18,667 nt of DNA from Deltaproteobacteria bacterium (lineage in GTDB: Bacteria; Desulfobacterota; Dissulfuribacteria; Dissulfuribacterales; UBA3076). Position 1 is the first letter of the stretch. The number at the start of each line of letters is the position of its first letter. The stretch covers positions 1 through 18,667 of the forward strand of contig JAGGRV010000206.1 of the NCBI GenBank assembly GCA_021159445.1, given 5' to 3'. The notes beneath the pieces were generated by a model. The model saw nothing but the letters and a program-made list of their open reading frames with translations. It was not told where the DNA came from and ran no database searches. Of this stretch, positions 6,389 through 13,025 are shown in pieces. The position numbers and the translations under genes are program-made.

Positions 6389-8617
6389 ATGAAAATTCAC
6401 GCTTATATCCAAAAAACCGTTCTACTCATACTGAGCCTTATGCTAATACTTCCGACAACAGGTCTGACGGCCTCAGGACCTGGAGGGGCTTTAGCTGAGC
6501 AAATTAAGGAAGAAAAAACACCTTCTGAATTCGAGACAAGTCCGTCACCAGGAGCCGAGCCCTGGCGCATAGAGGCCCTTCAGCTGACTTATTTCCACTC
6601 TTCAGATGTGATTCTGGGTGAAGGTGCGGTTCAGGTCTGGAGGGGTGATCTCAAGGTCTGTGCAGACCGAATCATGTATGACAGGCGTAATGCCAGGGTA
6701 TGGGCAAACGGCAATGTGGTCATATACCTCGACATGGATGTGCTGAAGGGAACCGAAGGAGAACTGGATCTCAACACATCTACAGGCACAGTAGAAAATG
6801 CCGATCTCTTCTTACAGAGAAACAACATACACCTTCTGGCCAAACAGATCTGGAAGACAGGTCCTGAAGAATATCAGGCAAAACATGCCACCATCAGCAC
6901 CTGTCCCCTTCCCAAGCAGGCGTGGAATTTTAAGTGTCGAGACCTTAAACTCACGACTGGAGGCATGGCCTTTGCTAAAAGCAGTTTTTTCAACATAAGG
7001 GACATTCCTGTAATCTACAGCCCATGGGTTGTGTTGCCCATAAACAAATATAGAAAAACAGGGTTGCTGTTACCCCACTTCTCTACATCCAAAAGGAATG
7101 GGGCAGAGCTTAATGTCCCCTTCTTCTGGGCCATTAACGACAGCATGGATGCCACTTTTTATCAGCACTCTATGAGTAAAAGGGGCTGGATGCAGGGAGT
7201 GGAGTTCCGCCACGTATTTTCCCCGGAAGACAAAGGCATCCTCCGATACAATTTTCTGGTAGACACACTGGACGACGATGACTTCAACGATGATGGGTAC
7301 ACAAGAGGTAATGAAAAACGTTGGTGGTTTAGGGCAAAGGCAGACCAACAACTTCCCTGGGGCTTTGAGGCCAAGGTGGACGTGGACACGATCAGTGACA
7401 GGGATTACCTGTTGGAATTTGACCAGGGTCCAATGGGTTATGATGAAACAGACAATATTTTTCGAAAGACCTTTGGCCGCTCCCTGTCCGATGAAACGGA
7501 TCTGATCCGGCCTTCAACTCTCCAGATAACCAGACTGGCCCAAGACATGTTTTTTGGAGGCGAAGGCCGGTATAATGATAGTATTGAAGGAGGGAAACAG
7601 GATTCCACTGTACAGACATATCCCAGATTGGTGCTTCGCGGATTCAGAAAGCCTCTCTTTAATTCCCCTTTTTACTATGACTGGGATACCTCGTATGCAC
7701 ACTACTGGAGGGAGGTAGGCATTAGGGAACAACGCCTGCATATGGAACCAAGGGTATCCTTACCGTTAAATTTGTATAACTTAGCCGATTTAATTTTAAG
7801 CGGGTCCGTCGAAGAGACCATGTATGAGTCCAGCGGCCATGATCCGGAACAGGACCCTGATAACTATCCCAACAGGCTGCTCTATAACCTGAAAACCGAT
7901 CTGAGCACAACTTTTGGACGGACCTACTGCCTTTCTGGCGAAAAGACTATGAGGCACAGCATACGGCCCGGGCTGACTTACCAGTATCGCCCTTCTGAGA
8001 ACCAGGACGACCTGCCTGACATCGACGCCCTGGATCGGCTTGAGCCTACGAATCGAATTACACTATCCCTGCTCTCGTTCCTTAGCAGCAAAACCCCCCT
8101 TGGTAATAACAGATTTGCCTACACAGACGTTATAAGGTTTTCCTTAGAACAGAGTTACGACACCGAGGAAAACAATAGAGACCAGCCCGGTGAAGAGGAC
8201 CCCAGACATTTTTCAGATATTTACGCTGAGTTGGACTTCAAACCCTTTCCCAACCTTTTCATGCGTTATGACACTAGCTACAACGTCTATGGAAAGGGCT
8301 TTACTAAGTACAACTTCCTGGGACGCTTATCAAATTCTGTGGGCGACACTTTAGACCTTGAATATAGATACAACTGCCTTGTTCACATAAATGAAGTCAA
8401 CTTGGAAGTACATACTGCCTTTTCACCTTCCTGGTATGGAATGTGTAAGTTAAAGAGGAATGTCGCCGAAAACTCAGAGCTTGAATCCGTATTGGGTCTC
8501 CGGTATCAATCGACCTGTTGGGCACTTGAGGGCGGGTTTAAAAAGGACACGGACGAAACCAGTTTTACATTCCACATCGAACTTTTGGGTATGGGAGGCT
8601 GGGGCGCTAAGAATTAA
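6389..8617 (+). CDS. lptD: LPS-assembly outer-membrane protein LptD
   Basis: LptD is the beta-barrel that, with the lipoprotein LptE, inserts lipopolysaccharide into the outer leaflet of the outer membrane. I start it at ATG 6389 (742 residues), because this gives a clean Sec signal peptide (MKIHAYIQKTVLLILSLMLILPTTGLTA, probable cleavage near residue 27). The open frame extends back to 6299 into the PHP gene, but that extension does not look like coding sequence. The N-terminal periplasmic OstA/jellyroll domain lies at about 60-180 (LTYFHSSDVILGEGAVQVWRG, ANGNVVIYLDMDVLKG). The LptD core follows, with ISTCPLPKQAWNFKC, the conserved IPVIYSPWVVLPI and KTGLLLPHFSTSKRNG. The rest is barrel-like alternating strands rich in Tyr, Arg and Asp. 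It shows the organism makes LPS. Cysteines occur in both halves, as disulfide-stabilised LptD requires, but I cannot assign pairs. Confidence 0.93.
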   Translation: MKIHAYIQKTVLLILSLMLILPTTGLTASGPGGALAEQIKEEKTPSEFETSPSPGAEPWRIEALQLTYFHSSDVILGEGAVQVWRGDLKVCADRIMYDRRNARVWANGNVVIYLDMDVLKGTEGELDLNTSTGTVENADLFLQRNNIHLLAKQIWKTGPEEYQAKHATISTCPLPKQAWNFKCRDLKLTTGGMAFAKSSFFNIRDIPVIYSPWVVLPINKYRKTGLLLPHFSTSKRNGAELNVPFFWAINDSMDATFYQHSMSKRGWMQGVEFRHVFSPEDKGILRYNFLVDTLDDDDFNDDGYTRGNEKRWWFRAKADQQLPWGFEAKVDVDTISDRDYLLEFDQGPMGYDETDNIFRKTFGRSLSDETDLIRPSTLQITRLAQDMFFGGEGRYNDSIEGGKQDSTVQTYPRLVLRGFRKPLFNSPFYYDWDTSYAHYWREVGIREQRLHMEPRVSLPLNLYNLADLILSGSVEETMYESSGHDPEQDPDNYPNRLLYNLKTDLSTTFGRTYCLSGEKTMRHSIRPGLTYQYRPSENQDDLPDIDALDRLEPTNRITLSLLSFLSSKTPLGNNRFAYTDVIRFSLEQSYDTEENNRDQPGEEDPRHFSDIYAELDFKPFPNLFMRYDTSYNVYGKGFTKYNFLGRLSNSVGDTLDLEYRYNCLVHINEVNLEVHTAFSPSWYGMCKLKRNVAENSELESVLGLRYQSTCWALEGGFKKDTDETSFTFHIELLGMGGWGAKN

Positions 8618-8957
8618 GATTAAGAGTTATTGACTGAGCCAGGTGCGCTTTCAGTGCTAGTGAAACCAATGATCAGGCTTGACAGCCCTTGATGAGACTG
8701 CTATGAAAAAGCCATCAATTTACCCAGAATTAAACAAGAACATTGGGGAATTTGTTAATGATAATGTTTAGTTAAAAGAATTCTAATTATCTTATTCGCG
8801 CTGGGGCAGGTGAAAATTGTTTGAAATTTCTAATTTCACTGCCAAAGTACAGGATGAATAAAGTGTAAACTACTTTTGGCTTGCTATAAAAGATGCCAAA
8901 TTATATAGATATGCAGTCAAGTTATAGAAGATAAGGCTTTTGGGGAGGGATGGATTA
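8618..8957. other. Intergenic region between lptD and the YeeE-like gene
   Basis: About 340 bp without a convincing gene. It is AT-rich. One imperfect hairpin is visible, GGCAGGTGAAAATT at 8805-8818 with AATTTCACTGCC at 8832-8843 (ten pairs with one bulged G); it is not followed by a T-run. The promoter of the downstream gene must lie here. TATATAGAT and TATAAA stretches at 8885-8912 are possible -10 sites, but no clear -35 partner can be chosen. A 22-codon frame at 8703-8771 lacks support. Confidence 0.5.
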
Positions 8958-10190
8958 ATGAGTGAAGGCATATTGGGAAAAAAGATCAAAGGACTTTACA
9001 AGGCTTTGTGTCAGGAGGAATGGAATGCCACTGTCTGCGGGATCATTGTTGCCCTGTTGAGCATCTTATGCTTGGCCTGGGCCCGGCCCTGGGGTGCGGT
9101 TGGCGCTATAAGAAACTGGGGACAGTGGATACTCTATTACACAGGTATCTGGGGAGATCAACCGGCAAGTGTTTTACTCAACTCCGGTTCTGTCATTGGT
9201 CTTGGGTTTGTGGCCGGCGCTCTTATTTCGGCCTGCATGGGCGGAGACTTTGCTATCAGGATCCCCCCGAGGCTGGAGCTGGCAAAGGCAGTGTTCGCAG
9301 GGATATTCATGGGCATTGGTTCCGCCATGTGTGGTGGATGTAACATAGGCGGCTTTTACAATGCAGTAGGCAATCTCTCTGCCAGCGGATTCTGTATGAT
9401 GATAGGCCTTGTTGTCGGGGCAGTGATCGGCATCAAATATCTTTATTGGGAGATGGAGCATATCACTTGGGGTTCAGGAGGTGCAAAGACTATTGACTTC
9501 CCTTATGCCTTGAAGATAATACTGGGTATTGTGACGATAGGCGTCCTTATCTGGGGCACCAATGCCTATGCCGGCAGCGACGATGATTCTCTGATTCGGC
9601 TGGCAGGGCTGTTAATCATTCCTGCAGGCTTGGGGTACACAATGCAGCGCGGGCGCTGGTGTATGATCCAGGGCTTTCGAGAGCCCCATATGACAGGTGA
9701 CACCAAAATGGCCAAGTCCGTGATCCTGAGTGTGGTTGTCCTGGCGGCCGGGATCGCAATTCTTAAATATCCAGGTATTGTTCCAGATGCCTTCGATCTC
9801 GATGAATGTCCAGATGCTGAGGGATTCCGTAATACCATGCATTATGTCCGTGGATTCTTCGGTTGGTTTGCAATTGTGGGCGGCGTAATTTTCGGCTTTG
9901 GTGCCCTGCTGGCCGGAGGCTGCGGAACAGGGGTTCTCTGGCGCGTGGGCGAGGGTCAGATCAAGTTGTGGGTTGTGATGCCTGTTTTCGGCATTACCAA
10001 TGCCATAGTGGACGGTTGGTTCAAGGAGAAGGAATGGGAGGAAGACGGCGTCTTCGGGTCCTATCTCTACATGCCGGACACCTGGCTCGGTTATGGTGGC
10101 ACCCTGGCCCTTATTTTTCTAGTGATGGCCCTCTGGTATATCATCATAACTTGGAATGAGGAGTCGGAAAAACTGATCGTACCGATGTAG
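8958..10190 (+). CDS. YeeE/YedE-family sulfur (or selenium) transport membrane protein
   Basis: A polytopic inner-membrane protein of 410 residues with two related halves, as in full-length YeeE/YedE proteins that import thiosulfate or other sulfur compounds through conserved cysteines. The key cysteine motifs are GALISACMGGDFAI (Cys93), GSAMCGGCNIGG (Cys125, Cys128), GRWCMIQGFREP (Cys234) and LLAGGCGTGVLWR (Cys322). About nine to ten hydrophobic segments are visible. Length and motifs also resemble the selenium-associated YedE/FdhT subgroup, and I cannot decide between sulfur and selenium. ATG 8958 is chosen because GGGGAGGG (8942-8949) precedes it by eight bases; an upstream in-frame TTG at 8940 is less likely. 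No TusA/SirA-like gene, the frequent partner, is adjacent. The gene stands alone with a convergent neighbour. Confidence 0.85.
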   Translation: MSEGILGKKIKGLYKALCQEEWNATVCGIIVALLSILCLAWARPWGAVGAIRNWGQWILYYTGIWGDQPASVLLNSGSVIGLGFVAGALISACMGGDFAIRIPPRLELAKAVFAGIFMGIGSAMCGGCNIGGFYNAVGNLSASGFCMMIGLVVGAVIGIKYLYWEMEHITWGSGGAKTIDFPYALKIILGIVTIGVLIWGTNAYAGSDDDSLIRLAGLLIIPAGLGYTMQRGRWCMIQGFREPHMTGDTKMAKSVILSVVVLAAGIAILKYPGIVPDAFDLDECPDAEGFRNTMHYVRGFFGWFAIVGGVIFGFGALLAGGCGTGVLWRVGEGQIKLWVVMPVFGITNAIVDGWFKEKEWEEDGVFGSYLYMPDTWLGYGGTLALIFLVMALWYIIITWNEESEKLIVPM

Positions 10191-10205
10191 TCGGGCTTTC
10201 TTTTT
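10182..10205 (+). terminator. Possible weak terminator after the YeeE-like gene
   Basis: CCGA (10182-10185) pairs with TCGG (10191-10194) across the stop codon and is followed by GCTTTCTTTTT, giving the form of a short intrinsic terminator. The stem is only four to five pairs, so it is weak. The larger inverted repeats just downstream may be more effective. Confidence 0.3.
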
Positions 10206-10208
10206 AAA

Positions 10209-10281
10209 AATGTTGAATGTTGAATTTTAAATTAAGGTATATGTCTTTTTAGACGTCTTCCACAATTCAACATTCAACATT
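10209..10281. repeat. Perfect 18-bp inverted repeat, family D
   Basis: AATGTTGAATGTTGAATT at 10209-10226 is matched exactly by AATTCAACATTCAACATT at 10264-10281, with a 37-base loop. The arms are themselves repeats of a TTGAATG unit, and a further AATTCAACATT follows at 10285-10295. It lies between two convergent genes and could serve as a bidirectional hairpin; its simple-repeat nature also suggests a dispersed element. Confidence 0.7.
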
Positions 10282-10298
10282 CACAATTCAACATTATG

Positions 10299-10444
10299 GT
10301 AACCGTTCACACTCCCTGGCAGCCGATAGGCTTTTGCAGGGTTTCAACCGCGGGCAGATTGCACCAAAATGCGTATTCCCAACGGATTATGCTTTGAAAC
10401 CTGAAAAAGGCTGTTGGCTGTCAGGGGGGAAAGTGAATAATTAC
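10299..10444. repeat. Palindromic repeat, family E, reaching into the end of scpA
   Basis: About 146 bp with imperfect inverted arms. The left arm starts GTAACCGTTCAC and continues CCTGGCAGCC...GGCTTTTGCAGGGTTTCAA. The right arm is the matching TTTGAAACCTGAAAAAGG...GGCTGTCAGG ending GTGAATAATTAC. Its 12-base left terminus matches that of family A at 11 of 12 positions, and both are preceded by TTATG. The right end contains the scpA stop codon (TTA at 10441-10443 on this strand). Confidence 0.7.
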
Positions 10445-11184
10445 ACATTATGTCTTAAGAGTATCAGGATGTCTCCCCCTGGGCTTTCCTGTAAAAGACG
10501 CACCTTACCCAACCGGGCAAGCTCAAGTATTGCCAGAAACGTAACGACGATCATTTCCCTATTTTCTGAAAAAAATAACTCAAAGAAACGGATACTTCCT
10601 ATCTGGTTAAGCTCTTCGGCAATAGATTCCATTCGTTCAGAAAGGCTGGCCTTGGCCCTGGTGATTTCAAGGACCCTGGGAAGAGAATTGTTTCCCAATA
10701 CCTTTTTGAAAGCAGAGATGAGGTCCGTGAGGCTTATGTCAAGGGTATCCTCAAATCCGGCAGACTCAGAGACTTCCACATTACTTCCTGATTTCTCACT
10801 TTCCAGCCCTCCTACACGGACAAAAACATCCCTGCCCAATATAGGTCTGCACTCAAGGGACGCGGCTGCTTCTCTCATCTGAACCAACTCTTGAAGGGGC
10901 CGGACCAACTCAAGTCTGGGGTCGTCTTCAGCATCCGCGGAATCAGGCCTTGGCAGCAACATCCTGGACTTGATGTGCATCAAGGTAGCAGCCATCACCA
11001 GATATTCACCGGCCACCACCACGTCAAGGGCGGCCTGCATGAACTCCAGATACTCCAGGTACTGGGCAGTGACCACAGCTATGGGGATGTCGGTAATTTC
11101 GAGCTTATTCTTTTGGATTAAATGGAGAAGCAGATCTAAAGGTCCTTCGAAGGCCTCCAGCTTTACTTGGCATTCCGGTTCCAA
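10441..11184 (-). CDS. scpA: Segregation and condensation protein ScpA
   Basis: ScpA is the kleisin that bridges the two heads of the SMC dimer and, with ScpB, forms the bacterial condensin that organises the chromosome. The N-terminal SMC-binding region is unmistakable (VKLEAFEGPLDLLLHLIQKNKLEITDIPIAVVTAQYLEYL, then AGEYLVMAATLMHIKSRMLLPRP). The C-terminal winged-helix region is at about residues 170-247 (VVTFLAILELARLGKVRLLQ). I start it at a TTG at 11184 (247 residues), 22 bases inside the end of trpS, with GGAG six bases upstream. The longer open frame up to 11382 is only the trpS shadow. The final codons and the stop fall at the edge of a palindromic repeat, so the extreme C-terminus may be element-derived. 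No scpB is adjacent in this window. Confidence 0.95.
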   Translation of the reverse strand: MEPECQVKLEAFEGPLDLLLHLIQKNKLEITDIPIAVVTAQYLEYLEFMQAALDVVVAGEYLVMAATLMHIKSRMLLPRPDSADAEDDPRLELVRPLQELVQMREAAASLECRPILGRDVFVRVGGLESEKSGSNVEVSESAGFEDTLDISLTDLISAFKKVLGNNSLPRVLEITRAKASLSERMESIAEELNQIGSIRFFELFFSENREMIVVTFLAILELARLGKVRLLQESPGGDILILLRHNV

Positions 11185-12170
11185 AGGGCACTCCAAACCT
11201 GGACCATTGTGGACTGCGCAACCTTTCTGGCCCTGTTGGCCCCATCTGCCAATATGGCCCTGACTTTGCCGGGATCGGCAGCAAGGGCCTTTCTCCTTTG
11301 CCGGATCGGATCCATTTGCAGGACGATGGCCTCTGCAAGTTCTTTCTTGCAGGCCGCACAACCCCGCTTGGCTGCTTTGCATTCGGACACAATGATCTCA
11401 AGCTGTTTTATTGGCAGATAAAGCCGGTGAAGCTTGAAGGCTATACAGCGGTTTTCAGGATCACCAGGGTCACCCATCCTTGGCCGCTCCACATCAGTTA
11501 TCATTGTGGATATTTTTTTTCTTACCACGTCCGGGGGATCTGACAAAAATATGGAATTCCCATAGCTCTTGCTCATTTTTCTGCCGTCCAGCCCTGGAAG
11601 TTTGGGAACCTCTGCCAACAGGGCATCAGGTACTGGGAAAATATCTTTATACAGATAATTGAACCTGCGGGTAATTTCCCGGGTTAGTTCAATATGGGGC
11701 AGTTGATCCACGCCTACAGGTACCTTGTGACCCTTGTACAGTAATATGTCAGCAGCCTGAAGGACTGGATAACCCAGGAAACCAAAGGTTGCGAGATCCT
11801 TTTCCTTGAGATGCTGTTGCTGTTCCTTGTACGTAGGGTTGCGCTCCAGCCATGAAACAGGTGTGATCATGGAAAGCATGAGATGAAGCTCTGCGTGCTC
11901 CTTTACTTCTGACTGGACAAACATGGTAACCTTGTCCGGATCTATGCCCACAGACAGCCAGTCCAGCACCATTTCATCCATATTTGCCGGGATCTCTTGC
12001 GGATGTTCATAACTGGTAGTCAGGGCGTGCCAGTCAGCCACAAGGAAGAAACACTCATATGTCTCTTGAAGACGTTTCCAGTTCTCAAGCACACCGTGCA
12101 GGTGCCCCAGGTGCAGCTTGCCGGAAGGCCTCATGCCACTGAGTATTCGTTGTTTTGCCTGTTCACTCAT
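11163..12170 (-). CDS. trpS: Tryptophanyl-tRNA synthetase with a putative [4Fe-4S] motif
   Basis: A class I synthetase that charges tRNA-Trp. The 335 residues are the normal bacterial length. The Rossmann-fold signatures are present: the HIGH motif as HLGH (20-23) within PSGKLHLGHLHG, and KMSKS (198-202) within LDGRKMSKSYGN. Unlike the E. coli enzyme it has four C-terminal cysteines, Cys242, Cys264, Cys271 and Cys274, spaced C-x21-C-x6-C-x2-C. The Thermotoga maritima enzyme has an almost identical arrangement (C-x22-C-x6-C-x2-C) that holds an iron-sulfur cluster near the anticodon-binding region, so the same is inferred here. The ATG at 12170 lies 11 bases after the site-2 protease gene, and the 3' end overlaps scpA by 22 bases, so the three form an operon. 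Confidence 0.97.
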   Translation of the reverse strand: MSEQAKQRILSGMRPSGKLHLGHLHGVLENWKRLQETYECFFLVADWHALTTSYEHPQEIPANMDEMVLDWLSVGIDPDKVTMFVQSEVKEHAELHLMLSMITPVSWLERNPTYKEQQQHLKEKDLATFGFLGYPVLQAADILLYKGHKVPVGVDQLPHIELTREITRRFNYLYKDIFPVPDALLAEVPKLPGLDGRKMSKSYGNSIFLSDPPDVVRKKISTMITDVERPRMGDPGDPENRCIAFKLHRLYLPIKQLEIIVSECKAAKRGCAACKKELAEAIVLQMDPIRQRRKALAADPGKVRAILADGANRARKVAQSTMVQVWSALWNRNAK

Positions 12171-12181
12171 AAGGGCTCACA

Positions 12182-12817
12182 TCAAAGTACAGTTCCTAAT
12201 AGGAGTTTATTCAGATAGAGGATCATCGGGACGATAACGCGGCCGGTTACTCCTGTAAAGACAAGCAACAAAATCAGCAAGAAACCATAGCGCTCAAATT
12301 TTTCAAAGGAGTTTGCCAGGTCAGAGGGAAGTATCCCCATAAGGACCTTGCTGCCGTCAAGAGGCGGGATGGGGAGAAGATTGAACACCGCAAGCCCTAT
12401 ATTAATCTGCACACTTATATATGCCATGTATAGAGCCGGACGTATGAAAAAGCCTGACGTCTCCCAAAATGACCCCAATACCTGTCTCAGCAAAACAGCA
12501 CTCAATATTGCCAATAGGATATTGGCCCCGGGACCTGCCAGTGAAACCCAGATCATGTCATTCCTGGGATTCTTAAAATAACTGGGATTGACCGGTACAG
12601 GCTTTGCCCAACCTATGGTCTGAGTGAGAAAAAATACCATTGTACCGATGGGATCGAGATGGCGAATAGGGTTAAGGGTAAGGCGCCCCATAAGCTTTGC
12701 AGTAGGATCACCAAGGCGGTAAGCCACCCAGCCGTGGGCCATCTCATGCACGGTAACAGCAAGAAGTATGGGTGGTGTGAGTATTGCGAATCTCTGAATT
12801 ATAGCAGCAAAATCCAT
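12182..12817 (-). CDS. Site-2 protease family (M50) membrane metalloprotease
   Basis: A small intramembrane zinc metalloprotease of the M50 family, 211 residues. The zinc-binding HEMAH (24-28) lies in the first membrane segment (LLAVTVHEMAHGWVAYRLGDPTA). The second half of the active site, NLLPIPPLDGSKV (146-158), supplies the third ligand, Asp154. About five hydrophobic segments are visible and there is no PDZ domain, so it is the short type found in many bacteria rather than RseP. Its substrate is unknown. It is the first gene of the operon with trpS and scpA, an order common in Desulfobacterota. No strong Shine-Dalgarno precedes ATG 12817. The divergent kinase gene begins about 200 bp away. 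Confidence 0.92.
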   Translation of the reverse strand: MDFAAIIQRFAILTPPILLAVTVHEMAHGWVAYRLGDPTAKLMGRLTLNPIRHLDPIGTMVFFLTQTIGWAKPVPVNPSYFKNPRNDMIWVSLAGPGANILLAILSAVLLRQVLGSFWETSGFFIRPALYMAYISVQINIGLAVFNLLPIPPLDGSKVLMGILPSDLANSFEKFERYGFLLILLLVFTGVTGRVIVPMILYLNKLLLGTVL

Positions 12818-12877
12818 AATTTTTCTAATATACTATAATACTGTCCAAAGCTCATCCATGATTCCGCTAAAAATAAC

Positions 12878-12941
12878 AAGGAGGGAAAAAATGCCGGCCC
12901 CACACAGAATATTGATATGTGATAAGGTTTGCTGTACATAA
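12878..12941 (+). pseudogene. Duplicated ribosome-binding site and start of the receiver gene (remnant or leader ORF)
   Basis: A 16-codon frame, MPAPHRILICDKVCCT, starts at ATG 12891 with AAGGAG seven bases upstream. It copies the start of the kinase gene at 13026 (MPSPHKILICDDEE), with 28 of 33 bases identical from the ATG and the same AAGGAG at the same seven-base spacing, exactly 135 bp further on. After the ICD codons the similarity ends and a TAA follows. Sequence near 12951-12990 reads AAGQGFIKQQS-stop, faintly like the end of a receiver domain (GAxGFIxKP). The simplest reading is a receiver gene collapsed by internal deletion. A translated leader peptide is the alternative. Confidence 0.65.
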
Positions 12942-13025
12942 TATATACTGCCGCAGGGCAAGGCTTTATCAAGCAGCAATCTTGAATTGAGGGTGAGATG
13001 AAACCAATTGAGAAGGAGAACAAAG

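Noticed and set aside
8703..8771. A 22-codon frame MKKPSIYPELNKNIGEFVNDNV between lptD and the YeeE-like gene
   Set aside because: It has no convincing Shine-Dalgarno, no recognisable homology and a chance-level length; it may be a decayed fragment, but nothing supports it.
8875..8902. A sigma-54 promoter (TTGGC...TGC) before the YeeE-like gene
   Set aside because: The spacing between the GG and GC elements is about 15 bases instead of 10, so it does not fit the -24/-12 consensus.
10334..10882. A 182-codon plus-strand frame across the repeat and the 3' half of scpA
   Set aside because: It lies antisense to the clear ScpA coding frame and starts inside a palindromic repeat; its translation has no family features.
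11185..11382. An N-terminal extension of scpA of 66 codons
   Set aside because: It is wholly inside trpS in another frame, is low in recognisable structure, and the ScpA family starts just before VKLEAFEGP.
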